This document shows, piece after piece, positions 35,041-43,311 of a DNA stretch of 64,000 nucleotides. The stretch's first letter is position 1, and every line of letters starts with the position of its first letter. The notes beneath the pieces were generated by a model, which saw only the letters and a program-made list of their open reading frames with translations, searched no databases and was not told the DNA's origin. The translations under genes and the position numbers were made by a program. Source of the DNA: JASLMY01 sp965226475 (GTDB lineage: Bacteria > Pseudomonadota > Alphaproteobacteria > GCA-2731375); NCBI GenBank assembly GCA_965226475.1, contig CBDDDJ010000003.1:434001-498000 (forward strand), in the 5' to 3' direction.

Positions 35041-35174
35041 CCAACCCGCAATTAGAGGGACTAATCGTGGGTTGTCTGGCGTTCAGACGCCACGCGGGCT
35101 TTTCCTCGCATAAGCTCGGGCGCGCGGTCGCGCTTGCCGACCCGCGATGAGTTGCACGCAACGCAGGTCGGTAT
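35041..35174 (+). repeat. 134-bp structured repeat, copy A
   Basis: About 94% identical to 38057-38190 in opposite orientation. It contains three palindromes: an AACCCGCAAT-type hairpin at the left end, a GGCGTTCAGACGCC hairpin, and a GACCCGCG...AACGCAGGTC hairpin at the right. The ends resemble a short terminal inverted repeat (ATACCAACC type). It begins 2 bases after the M23 gene stop and could act as its terminator. Confidence 0.85.
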
Positions 35175-35302
35175 AATACCGGTCGACGGACGTTCCCGGC
35201 CGGCCCGCACCCCCGGCTGGCGACCGTCGCGAAAGCGCGATAATCCTGGATCGCCGCGCCGCCCGGGCGTATCAAGTCGCCTCGGGAACGAGGTGACGGC
35301 GG

Positions 35303-36544
35303 ATGAACGTCGGCGACATCGATTTGGAGGCCGGGCCGGCCCTGGCCAACGCGCCGGCGGCGCGGCGGCGGCGGCGGTCGACGCTCGGCGCCTGTTCGGG
35401 GACGCATTTCGTCCATGACGGCTTCTCCGACGTGATCTATTTCCTCCTGCCGCTCTGGCAGGCGGAGTTCGCCCTGTCGCTGGCCGTCGTCGGCATCACC
35501 AAGTCACTGTTCTCCACCGCGCTGGCCGTCGGTCAGATCCCGGCGGGCATTCTGGCGGAAAAGCTGGGCGAGCGGCGTTTGCTGGCGATCGGCACCGCCG
35601 TCACCGGGTCGGCCTTCGTCGGTCTCGGTTTCGCCGAGGGGGTGATCGGGCTGATGCTCTGCCTAGCGTTCGCCGGTCTCGGCTCCAGCGTGCAGCATCC
35701 ACTGTGCGCCGCGCTCGTCTCCAAGGTCTACGAAGGGGCGGGCCAGCGGCGCGCGATCGGCATCTACAATTTCGCCGGCGACGTCGGCAAGGCGATTGTC
35801 CCGGCGTTGGCCGGGTTGCTCGTGGGCGTGCTCGGCTGGCGCATGATCGCCGGCGGCTACGGCGCGATCGGCATGGGCCTGGCGCTCGTCATCCTGGCCG
35901 TCTTCGCCGCCCTCGGCGTCGGCGCGGCCATCGTGCATCGCGCGTCCAAGCCGGCTGCGGCGGCGCCCGCCGTCGGCTGGGGTATCCAGGACACCCGGGG
36001 CTTCGGCCTGCTGGCCGGGATCGGCGTCATCGACGGGGCCAGCCGGACCGCCTGCCTGACCTTTCTGCCCTTTCTGCTGCTGGGCAAGGGGCTCGCGCCG
36101 GCGGAGATTGGATTCGCGCTGGCGCTGGTCTTCGTCGGCGGCGCCGCCGGCAAATTCCTCTGCGGCATGCTCGCCGAACGCTTCGGCATCACCGCGAGCG
36201 TCGTTTTGACCGAGGCGCTGACCGCGCTTCTCATCCTGGCGCTTCTGGGTCTGCCGCTGATCCCTTCGATGGTGTTGCTGCCGCTCTTGGGCGCGATGCT
36301 GAACGGCACCTCGTCGGTGCTCTATGGCACGCTTCCGGCTTTTGTCTCGGCCGAGCGTCGCGGACGTGGCTACGGCCTTTTCTATTCCCTCGGCATCGGC
36401 GGCGGGGCGGCGGCGCCCTTCCTCTTCGGCCTGCTGAGCGACTGGGCAAGCGTCGAGACCACGCTCGTCGTACTGGCCGCCATGATCTTCGGGACCGTAC
36501 CGCTGGCGATCCCGCTCGGCCGCCGGCTCACGCATCGCCTGTGA
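35303..36544 (+). CDS. MFS transporter (Fsr-like)
   Basis: The 413-residue membrane protein has about twelve hydrophobic helices. THFVHDGFSDVIYFLLPLWQAEF and ALAVGQIPAGILAEKLGERRLLAIG are typical of the fosmidomycin-resistance-like MFS group, and the second half has FALALVFVGGAAGKFLCGMLAERFG. A soluble Arg-rich N-terminus (residues 1-28) precedes helix 1. The substrate is unknown. The ATG at 35303 lies after GAGGTGACGGCGG. It is flanked at its 5' side by repeat copy A. Confidence 0.85.
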   Translation: MNVGDIDLEAGPALANAPAARRRRRSTLGACSGTHFVHDGFSDVIYFLLPLWQAEFALSLAVVGITKSLFSTALAVGQIPAGILAEKLGERRLLAIGTAVTGSAFVGLGFAEGVIGLMLCLAFAGLGSSVQHPLCAALVSKVYEGAGQRRAIGIYNFAGDVGKAIVPALAGLLVGVLGWRMIAGGYGAIGMGLALVILAVFAALGVGAAIVHRASKPAAAAPAVGWGIQDTRGFGLLAGIGVIDGASRTACLTFLPFLLLGKGLAPAEIGFALALVFVGGAAGKFLCGMLAERFGITASVVLTEALTALLILALLGLPLIPSMVLLPLLGAMLNGTSSVLYGTLPAFVSAERRGRGYGLFYSLGIGGGAAAPFLFGLLSDWASVETTLVVLAAMIFGTVPLAIPLGRRLTHRL

Positions 36545-36644
36545 GAAAGCTGTGCTCTCGGATACACATGGGCGAGGCGGCGGCGGCGGGGCATTTGACC
36601 CGAAGGGCGGAGAAACGCGCCCGCCTTGGCAAGGGAAACGACGG

Positions 36645-37523
36645 TTGACGGAAGCACGCTACAACCGCCAGTCGGGGCAAATTGGCCCCCGGGCGATCCT
36701 GGTCATGGTGCTCGGCGGCCTCGTCGGCGCGATCCTGTTGGGCGCGATCTACGGCTACTACATGTGGTACGTGCAGACCGTGCCGGTGGTGGCGATGATG
36801 CTGAAGTTCTTCGCGCCGATCGCCTACGTCGTCGGCATTGGCGTGATCGTCGGCAGGACGGCGCGTATCGGCAAGGTTGCCAGCCGCGCCTTCGTCGGCT
36901 GGTTTGCCGTGGCCGTCGGCATCGTCTCGGTCTACACCGGATGGGTCTTCTGGCTGTTGGCGTGGAGCGGGCACGACTACTTCGCGCCACTGAGCGACGA
37001 CTGGTGGTTCTCGGCCGTGGCGCAAGTGGCTGACGAGGGCATCAACTACACACCCAAGTGGTATGCGACGGGAACGAAAAGTTACCTGTTGTGGTCTCTC
37101 GAGGCCTTCTTGATCGTCTTCTTGGGCTGGGTCCTGGCGGTGCAAACGGTACATGCGCGCGGTCGCGCCTTTTGCGAGGCGTGCAAGGAATGGGCCGAGG
37201 ACGTCTACCTATCGCCCGAACTGGAGGCGATCGGCGACAAGGTGGGTTTCCAGGCAGAACTGGAGATCGATCCGCTGGCGCGATTGTTGGCGATCCTGCG
37301 GGTCGAGCCTGAACGGCACGGCACGTTCAGCCGCATTCGCATCCAGGCGTGCCGGAAATGTGAAAACTTTTTCACCCTGGATGTCCAAGGGATCCGGAGG
37401 TGGCGCGACGACAACGAGGAGAAGACTGCGGAGACGCCGCTGGTTGACAATCTATTGATTGATAAACCGACGCACGACGCAATCGCCCGCCACTTTCCCA
37501 ACGCCGGCAAGCCGGTCGATTGA
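36645..37523 (+). CDS. Membrane protein with a C-terminal cysteine-pair domain
   Basis: I do not recognise a characterised family. The protein has four or so membrane helices (about residues 14-38, 45-65, 75-100, 143-163) and a cytosolic-looking C-terminal half of about 125 residues. That half has two cysteine pairs, FCEACKEW and CRKCENFF, spaced about 60 residues apart, as in a zinc-binding knuckle. A TTG at 36645 follows AAGGGAA and begins LTEARYN; a GTG at 36552 would add 31 low-complexity residues. It lies between the MFS gene and convergent arfB. Confidence 0.65.
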   Translation: MTEARYNRQSGQIGPRAILVMVLGGLVGAILLGAIYGYYMWYVQTVPVVAMMLKFFAPIAYVVGIGVIVGRTARIGKVASRAFVGWFAVAVGIVSVYTGWVFWLLAWSGHDYFAPLSDDWWFSAVAQVADEGINYTPKWYATGTKSYLLWSLEAFLIVFLGWVLAVQTVHARGRAFCEACKEWAEDVYLSPELEAIGDKVGFQAELEIDPLARLLAILRVEPERHGTFSRIRIQACRKCENFFTLDVQGIRRWRDDNEEKTAETPLVDNLLIDKPTHDAIARHFPNAGKPVD

Positions 37524-37544
37524 GACCCCGCATCCCGTCGGCAT

Positions 37545-38018
37545 TCAATCGCTTGGACCCGGCCGGCGTCGGCGCTGCTTGACCTCCGCGCGCACGCGCT
37601 TGGCATTCAGGCGGGCGGCGCGTTGGGCGCGCGATGGCCTGGTCGCCCGCCGCGGCCGGGGGGCAATGGCGGCGCGGCGGATCAGCGCCACCAGCCGGGC
37701 GCGGGCGTCGCGGCGGTTGCGCTCGCGCGTGCGGAAGCCGCGGGCATCGATCACCAGCTCGCCGTCGGCCGTCAGACGCCGTCCGGCCAAACGTCGGAGC
37801 CGGATCTTGATCGACTCGGGCAGCGCCGTCGTCGCCTCGACGTCGAAGCGCAGCTGTACCGCCGTCTCGACATTGTTGACGTTCTGGCCGCCGGGGCCGC
37901 CCGCCTGGATGAAGCGCTCGCGCAGCTCGGCTTCGGGGATCGTGATGCCGGGCAGGATCTCGAGGCGCGGGGCGCCCGCGACCAGGCGCCCCTCGGCCGG
38001 GCGCGGCGGTCTAGCCAC
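37545..38018 (-). CDS. arfB: Alternative ribosome-rescue factor B, peptidyl-tRNA hydrolase
   Basis: The 157-residue protein has the release-factor catalytic domain without codon-recognition domains. RFIQAGGPGGQNVNNVETAVQLRF has the GGQ motif that hydrolyses peptidyl-tRNA on stalled ribosomes. ITIPEAELRERF and the basic C-terminal tail (RRAAIAPRPRRATRPSRAQRAARLNAKR onward), which enters the empty mRNA channel, match ArfB/YaeJ. It uses GTG at 38018. Confidence 0.92.
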   Translation of the reverse strand: MARPPRPAEGRLVAGAPRLEILPGITIPEAELRERFIQAGGPGGQNVNNVETAVQLRFDVEATTALPESIKIRLRRLAGRRLTADGELVIDARGFRTRERNRRDARARLVALIRRAAIAPRPRRATRPSRAQRAARLNAKRVRAEVKQRRRRPGPSD

Positions 38019-38056
38019 GGGAGGCGCGGGAGCATGGCCGCCTCTTGGGCCGCCTC

Positions 38057-38190
38057 ATACCGACCTGCGTTGAGTGCAACTCAACGCGGGTCGGCAAGCG
38101 CGACCGCGCGCCCGAGCTTATGCGAGGGAAAGCCCGCGTGGCGTCCGGACGCCAGACAACCCGCAATGAGTCCCTCTCATTGCGGGTTGG
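38057..38190 (-). repeat. 134-bp structured repeat, copy B (inverted)
   Basis: Same element as 35041-35174 in reverse orientation. Here the hairpins are more perfect: AACCCGCAATGAG with CTCATTGCGGGTT, GGCGTCCGGACGCC, and a 14-bp stem around TGC near the outer end. It ends 2 bases before the HpnM-like gene stop, so it lies directly at the 3' end of that gene, as copy A does for the M23 gene. Confidence 0.85.
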
Positions 38191-38192
38191 TA

Positions 38193-38882
38193 TCATCCCT
38201 CTGTCTCCGCGGCTTTGGCCGTGCGCGCCTCGATCCGACGGATCAGGCCGTCGTAGCCTTCCCTGGCCAGGACCGAGGCGAACTCGGCTCGCAGACGCGC
38301 GAGCTCGCTGTATTTGCCGTCCAGATAAACATCGACGATGCGCCAGCCCTGGTCATAGGACTTGGTCAGATAGTCGAGGCTGACCGGTTCGCCATCGCTC
38401 CGGTGCAACCGGCCGCGGACCAGGATCAGGCCCCGGACCGAGGGTTCGCTGCCGTCGACCTCGAAGCGCTCGCCGGAATAGCCCTTGAAGCGGCCGGCGT
38501 AGGTCGCGACGGTCATGGCGGTGAAGGCCGCGACCAGCCGTTGTTTCCGCGCGTCGTCGAGCTTGCGCCACCGCTGGCCGACCGCCGCCTTGGCCATGCT
38601 CTCGAGGTTGTAGGTCTCGCCCAGCAGGGCGTCGAAGGCGGAGACGCGACCTTGGAAGCCGAGCTCGTCCGCTTTTTGCATGATCCCCAGCATGCCGGCG
38701 TTGAGCCGCGCCACCAGCGCTTCCGAGGGCTCGAGCGCGCGCGCGGGCCCCGCCGCCCAGAGCAGGGCGACGAGGAAGCACGGCACGCCCGCGAAAGCGA
38801 CGAGGGCCTGTTGCGGCCACCGCGCGCGGGCGTTATCAGGGGGGCGCGTCGGCACTGCCGACGCCACGCTCCTCGCGGTCAT
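38193..38882 (-). CDS. MlaC/Ttg2D-like periplasmic lipid-binding protein (HpnM-like)
   Basis: The 229-residue exported protein has a signal segment (ALVAFAGVPCFLVALLWAAGPARA). The Ttg2/MlaC domain reads FDALLGETYNLESMAKAAVGQRWRKLDDARKQRLVAAF, then RFEVDGSEPSVRGLILVRGRL and SYDQGWRIVDVYLDG. MlaC proteins ferry phospholipids across the periplasm; HpnM is the version found beside the RND-like HpnN in hopanoid-linked loci. The gene is divergent from the HpnN-like gene with 37 bases between, matching that pairing. Confidence 0.88.
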   Translation of the reverse strand: MTARSVASAVPTRPPDNARARWPQQALVAFAGVPCFLVALLWAAGPARALEPSEALVARLNAGMLGIMQKADELGFQGRVSAFDALLGETYNLESMAKAAVGQRWRKLDDARKQRLVAAFTAMTVATYAGRFKGYSGERFEVDGSEPSVRGLILVRGRLHRSDGEPVSLDYLTKSYDQGWRIVDVYLDGKYSELARLRAEFASVLAREGYDGLIRRIEARTAKAAETEG

Positions 38883-38919
38883 CGGGACCTCCGGGAAAAC
38901 TCCGAACCGGGCCTTATAT

Positions 38920-41568
38920 ATGTCCAGACCGTCCCGAGTTGAAGACGCGCCGGACCAGAATGCCCCGGCGGACCGATGGTCGACGCTGATCGGCGCCTGG
39001 GTCGGCTTCGTCGCGCGTCGCGCCGCCTGGGTACTGTTGCTGGCGGCGGCGGCGACCGCCGCCTCGCTCTATCTCGCGTATCGCCACCTCGGCATCGATA
39101 CCGACACCTCCAACATGATCTCCGAGGACGTGCCCTTCCGCCGGCACGATACGGCCTTCAGGCAAGCCTTCCCCAAGCTCGATGGCTCCCTCGTGGTGGT
39201 GATCGACGGCACCGAGCCGGAGGCCGCCGCCCGCGACGCGGGGTTGCTGGCGGCCAGGCTCCGAGCCTCGCCCCACTTCGAGGATGTCTACTGGGCGACC
39301 GGCCATCCCTTCCTGCGGCGAAACGGGCTCCTCCATATGCAGACGGAGGCGCTTGCGCGGCTGGCCGACCGGCTCGCCGCCTCGGAACCCCTGCTCGGCG
39401 CGCTGGCGGAGGATCCCTCGCTCGCGGGCCTGGTGGAGATCGCCACCCGGGCATTCGCCCAGGCGGACGAGGTCGGGCGCGACGATCTGCGCCGGTTGGC
39501 CGACGGCATCGCGCATGTCGCCGAGGCCACCGTCGCCGGCCGGCCGGGCATGCTCTCGTGGCGGCGCCTGGTGATCGACGACGACCGCGAGGCGCGCGAG
39601 ATCATTCTCGCCCGCCCAAGGCTCGATACGGCCAGCCTGTCGCCGGCCCGCGCCGCGATGGCCGGCGCCCGGGCGCTGGCGGGCGAAATCGGCATCGGTC
39701 CGCAACGAGGGACGCGGCTGCGCCTCACGGGCAAGCCGGCGATGCGGCAGGAGGAGCTGGAGAGCTCGCGAATCGGCGGTACCACCGCCGGCCTGCTGTC
39801 GCTCGCCCTGGTCGCCGGGCTGCTGGGCCTGGGTCTCCGCTCCCCCCGCCTGGTGGTGGCGACGCTCGTGACCCTGACGATGGGACTTTCCTGGAGCGCC
39901 GGCTTCGCGACCCTCGCCATCGGGCACGTGAACCTGCTGTCGGTCGCCTTCGCCGTGCTCTTCATCGGCCTCGCGGTCGATTTCTCGATCCACTTCTGCC
40001 TCCGCTTTCGCGAGGAAGTGGCGCGCGATCCCGGGGGTGGAGAGCGGGCGGCCCTCGTCCGGGCCGGCCGGGGCGTGGCCCGGGGCCTTGCCATCGCGGC
40101 CCTGGCGGCCGGGCTCGGCTTCCTCGCCTTCCTGCCGACCGACTACCGGGGCTTCGCCGAATTGGGCCTGATCTCGGGCGTCAGCATGGGGCTCGCCTAT
40201 CTCGCCAACCTGACGGTGCTGCCGGCCCTGATGGCGGTGCTCGCCGGCGGCTTCGAGCCACGGCTGCCGCCGGGCCGCCCCGATGGCCGGCTGGAGCGGC
40301 TGGTGACCCGCCACCATCGGACGGTGCTCGCGGTCTCCATCGTCGCGACGCTCGCCGCCGCGCTCCTCCTGCCGCGCGTCGGCTTCGACCTCAATCCGGT
40401 CAATTTGCGCGATCCGGACACGGAGTCGGTGGCGACCTTCCTGGAGTTGAGCGCCGATCCGGACTCCAGCCCCTACGGCGTCGATGTCCTGGTGGCGGAC
40501 CTGGCCGCCGCGCGCCGAATGGCCGAGGACCTCGGCGCCCTGGACCCGGTGCGCCGGACCCTGACGCTCGCCAGTTTCGTGCCGGCGGACCAGGACGAAA
40601 AGCTCGCCATCGTCGAGGACATGGCGCTCTATCTGGCGCCGTTGGTGATGCTGCAAGCGCGTCCGCGCGAGCCGGGCGAGGGGGCCGCCGCCGCGCTCGA
40701 CCGGGCGGTCGGGGACTGGAAGGCGCTCGCCGCCGAGCGGGAGCGGCTCTCGGCTCCGCTCGCCGATGCGGTGTCGCGCGCGGGCGAGGCGCTGGCGCGG
40801 GTGGCGGCCGGCGGCGAGACGGCGGCGCGGATACTGGAACGGCGCCTGCTCGGCCATTTCCCCCGGATGCTGGAGGATCTGGCACTCGTCCTCGAGGCGT
40901 CGCCTTCCAGCGTCGAGACTCTGCCGGCGAACCTGCGCGAGCGTTGGGTCGGCGCGGGCGGCATTCACCGGGTGAACGTCGCGCCGGTCGACGATCTGAT
41001 GGTGGCCGAGAACCTCACCCGCTTCGTCCAGGCGGTTTCGGCCCGGGCGCCCAACGCCATCGGCTCGGCGGTGATCGTCTCCGGGGCGAGCGGCGTGGTG
41101 ATCGAGTCCTTCGTCACCGCGACCCTGCTGGCCGTCGCCGTCATCGCGCTACTGCTGGCGGCGGTGCACCGAAGTCCTTCGCTGGTGCTGCTGACCCTGG
41201 GGCCCTTGGCGCTGGCAGCGATATTCACCCTGGCGGCGGCGGCGGCCCTGGGGTTGGAACTCAACTTCGCCAATGTCATCGCCTTGCCGCTGCTGTTCGG
41301 CCTGGGGGTGGCGAGCAACATCCACGTGGTGGAGCGGTTGCGCCAACTCTCCGACACGACGACGCTGATGCGGACGACGACGCCGCGCGCCGTGCTTTTC
41401 AGTACGCTGACGACGCTCGCCGCCTTCGGCAGCCTGGCGCTCTCCGCCCATCGGGGCATGGCCAGCATGGGGGAACTCTTGACCCTCGCCATCTTCTTCA
41501 CCTTGATATGCACCCTCCTGATCCTGCCGAGCCTGGTGCCCCTGCTGGGCCTCGGCCGAACCCGATGA
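38920..41568 (+). CDS. MMPL/RND-family transporter, HpnN-like
   Basis: The 882-residue inner-membrane protein has an N-terminal helix (WVLLLAAAATAASLYLAY), a large periplasmic domain, six membrane helices near residues 275-450, a second periplasmic domain, and a final helix block near 720-880. The segments LFIGLAVDFSIHFCLRFREE and LPLLFGLGVASNIHVVERLR are the RND/MMPL helix-4-type motifs. HpnN moves hopanoids to the outer membrane in Rhodopseudomonas. Hopanoid synthesis genes are not in this window, so the cargo is inferred only. ATG 38920 gives the family length. Confidence 0.88.
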   Translation: MSRPSRVEDAPDQNAPADRWSTLIGAWVGFVARRAAWVLLLAAAATAASLYLAYRHLGIDTDTSNMISEDVPFRRHDTAFRQAFPKLDGSLVVVIDGTEPEAAARDAGLLAARLRASPHFEDVYWATGHPFLRRNGLLHMQTEALARLADRLAASEPLLGALAEDPSLAGLVEIATRAFAQADEVGRDDLRRLADGIAHVAEATVAGRPGMLSWRRLVIDDDREAREIILARPRLDTASLSPARAAMAGARALAGEIGIGPQRGTRLRLTGKPAMRQEELESSRIGGTTAGLLSLALVAGLLGLGLRSPRLVVATLVTLTMGLSWSAGFATLAIGHVNLLSVAFAVLFIGLAVDFSIHFCLRFREEVARDPGGGERAALVRAGRGVARGLAIAALAAGLGFLAFLPTDYRGFAELGLISGVSMGLAYLANLTVLPALMAVLAGGFEPRLPPGRPDGRLERLVTRHHRTVLAVSIVATLAAALLLPRVGFDLNPVNLRDPDTESVATFLELSADPDSSPYGVDVLVADLAAARRMAEDLGALDPVRRTLTLASFVPADQDEKLAIVEDMALYLAPLVMLQARPREPGEGAAAALDRAVGDWKALAAERERLSAPLADAVSRAGEALARVAAGGETAARILERRLLGHFPRMLEDLALVLEASPSSVETLPANLRERWVGAGGIHRVNVAPVDDLMVAENLTRFVQAVSARAPNAIGSAVIVSGASGVVIESFVTATLLAVAVIALLLAAVHRSPSLVLLTLGPLALAAIFTLAAAAALGLELNFANVIALPLLFGLGVASNIHVVERLRQLSDTTTLMRTTTPRAVLFSTLTTLAAFGSLALSAHRGMASMGELLTLAIFFTLICTLLILPSLVPLLGLGRTR

Positions 41569-41593
41569 CCGAACGAAGGGAGCATGAAATACG

Positions 41594-42364
41594 ATGAAGG
41601 CCGTAATGTTGGCCGCCGGTGTCGGCAGCCGCCTGGAACGAAGCGCGGACGCGCCTCCGAAGATCCTGCTGGAGTTCGCCGGCCGCAGCCTGCTGGCCCG
41701 CCATGTCGAACTGCTGGCCCACGCCGGGGTCGGGGAGCTGGTCCTGGGCGTGGGGCATCGGGCGGGAGAAATCGAGGCCGAGATCGATCGGCTGGGCGCC
41801 CGCGATTTCGTCCGTACGGTGCCGGCGGCCAATTACCGGCGGGGCGCGATTCAGACCCTTTGGGCGCTGGCCGACGAGTTTCGCGCGGCCGAGGGGCCGG
41901 TGCTGCTGATGGACGGCGACGTGCTCTACGATCACCGGATCGCCGCCCGCCTGGCCGCCCGGACACGAGGTGGCCGTTTCCTGATCGATCGGCATCTGGA
42001 GCCGGGCGACGACCCCGTGAAGCTCTGCGTGCGCGACGGACGGATCGTCGATTTCCACAAGCGGCCCACCGATCTCGGCGAGTGGCGGGCGGAATGGATC
42101 GGCTTTTTGCAACTTTCCCGCGAAGCCGCGCGAAAGCTGCCGGAATATCTCGAACGGTATGTTGACGGCGGGGAGCCCGAAGTTATCTATGAGCAGCCGA
42201 TCCGGGACCTGGTGATCGAGGCCGGCCCCGACGCCTTCGGCTACGAGGATATTACCGGGCTGCCCTGGATCGAAATCGACTTTCCCGAGGATCTGCAACG
42301 GGCCGAAGGCGAGATCCAGACTCTGTTGGAGGAGACGCCGGAATGGCGGAAGCCTTCCGCATAA
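41594..42364 (+). CDS. Nucleotidyltransferase (phosphocholine/inositol-phosphate cytidylyltransferase-like)
   Basis: The 256-residue NTP transferase opens with MKAVMLAAGVGSRL and PPKILLEFAGRSLLARHVELL, the nucleotide-binding signature, and has VLLMDGDVLYDHRI as the metal-binding Asp. IEIDFPEDLQRAE is the C-terminal metal site. Size and motif style match LicC/IMP-cytidylyltransferase enzymes that make CDP-choline or CDP-inositol. It begins 25 bases after the HpnN-like gene and overlaps the CDP-alcohol phosphatidyltransferase by 22 bases, which would use its CDP-alcohol product. Confidence 0.83.
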   Translation: MKAVMLAAGVGSRLERSADAPPKILLEFAGRSLLARHVELLAHAGVGELVLGVGHRAGEIEAEIDRLGARDFVRTVPAANYRRGAIQTLWALADEFRAAEGPVLLMDGDVLYDHRIAARLAARTRGGRFLIDRHLEPGDDPVKLCVRDGRIVDFHKRPTDLGEWRAEWIGFLQLSREAARKLPEYLERYVDGGEPEVIYEQPIRDLVIEAGPDAFGYEDITGLPWIEIDFPEDLQRAEGEIQTLLEETPEWRKPSA

Positions 42365-42966
42365 CCCCCTTCTGGGACCAGCGTGTCGCGGCGCTCGTCG
42401 TCAAGGCGCTGGCGCCCTTGGGCGTTCATCCCAACCTGGTCAGCATCGTCGCCATGTGCTCGGCCTGGACGGCGCTGTGGCTCTATGCCCGGGGGCCGGG
42501 CACGTGGGGTATTGGCGCGCTCTTTTTCATTTTCGCCATGTTCCTCGATCATGTCGACGGCCAGTTGGCGCGCGCGACCGGCAAGGTCAGCCGGCTCGGC
42601 TATCACCTCGACCACATCGCCAGCGGCAATACCTACGCGACCGTCTTCATCGGCATGGGTCTCGGCCTCGCCGACGGCCGCTTCGACGCCTGGAGCATTC
42701 CCCTGGGCGTGCTGGCGGGCCTCACCATCGCGGTGATCTTCTCGGTCCGCTTCGGGGTCAAGGAAAAATGGGGCCCGGGCGCGGTCGACCAGCCGAACGC
42801 CGCCGGCTTCGAGATGGAAGACGTCATGTATCTGGTGGCGCCGGTCACCTGGCTTGGCCTGGTGGACTGGTTCCTGCTGGCCGCCGCCATCGGCGCGCCG
42901 CTGTTCTTGTTGAGCCAGATCGGCAACTACCTCAGGCGCAAACGCGCCGCAGCCGGCGGCGGATAG
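42343..42966 (+). CDS. CDP-alcohol phosphatidyltransferase with altered motif
   Basis: The 207-residue membrane protein carries the CDP-alcohol phosphotransferase motif: D-x2-DG-x2-AR-x8-G-x3-D-x3-D is expected. The sequence DHVDGQLAR, eight residues, then GYHLDHIAS shows the first three Asp residues, but Ser replaces the fourth Asp. In known structures that fourth Asp acts as catalytic base. Four or more helices are predicted. Activity may be changed or a different residue may serve as base. It overlaps the nucleotidyltransferase upstream by 22 bases. Confidence 0.83.
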   Translation: MAEAFRITPFWDQRVAALVVKALAPLGVHPNLVSIVAMCSAWTALWLYARGPGTWGIGALFFIFAMFLDHVDGQLARATGKVSRLGYHLDHIASGNTYATVFIGMGLGLADGRFDAWSIPLGVLAGLTIAVIFSVRFGVKEKWGPGAVDQPNAAGFEMEDVMYLVAPVTWLGLVDWFLLAAAIGAPLFLLSQIGNYLRRKRAAAGGG

Positions 42967-43107
42967 ATAACGGGATGAAGTAATAAGATGTTGATTCAGT
43001 TGGATATTTCATCTCTATTCATGTGTAGGTGCGCCAAACTGCATAAGCTTTGGCCCCCCGTCGTCGCGCCTCGCGGTCGAGCCCAAAATCGTCCCGCGGC
43101 CGGATGA

Positions 43108-43311
43108 CCTCCCCACCATGGGTTCCGCCACGGCTTCACCGTCGCCGCCCTCCAGACCGGCACACCGCTCAATGTGGTATCCAAATGGCTCGGCCACGCG
43201 CAACTGAAAACGACGGCTATCTACACGGAAGTAGTGGGCGCCGAGGAGCGATCATTTGCGGAGCAAATGTGGAAATCGCTTCCGTCCGAGCGTCCTGACA
43301 GCCATATCTAG
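43108..43311 (+). pseudogene. Tyrosine recombinase, C-terminal remnant
   Basis: After a stop at 43105-43107 the frame reads PHHGFRHGFTVAALQTGT, then VVSKWLGHAQLKTTAIYTEVVG, ending at TAG 43309-43311. These are the Arg-His (HGFRHGF), His (LGHAQ) and Tyr (IYTE) active-site parts of a phage-type integrase. The N-terminal two thirds is missing. The stop codon lies in the CTAG target of the following insertion sequence. Confidence 0.85.

Noticed and set aside
38914..40968. A 684-codon open frame on the minus strand opposite the HpnN-like gene
   Set aside because: Low-complexity shadow of a coding strand with RND/MMPL motifs.
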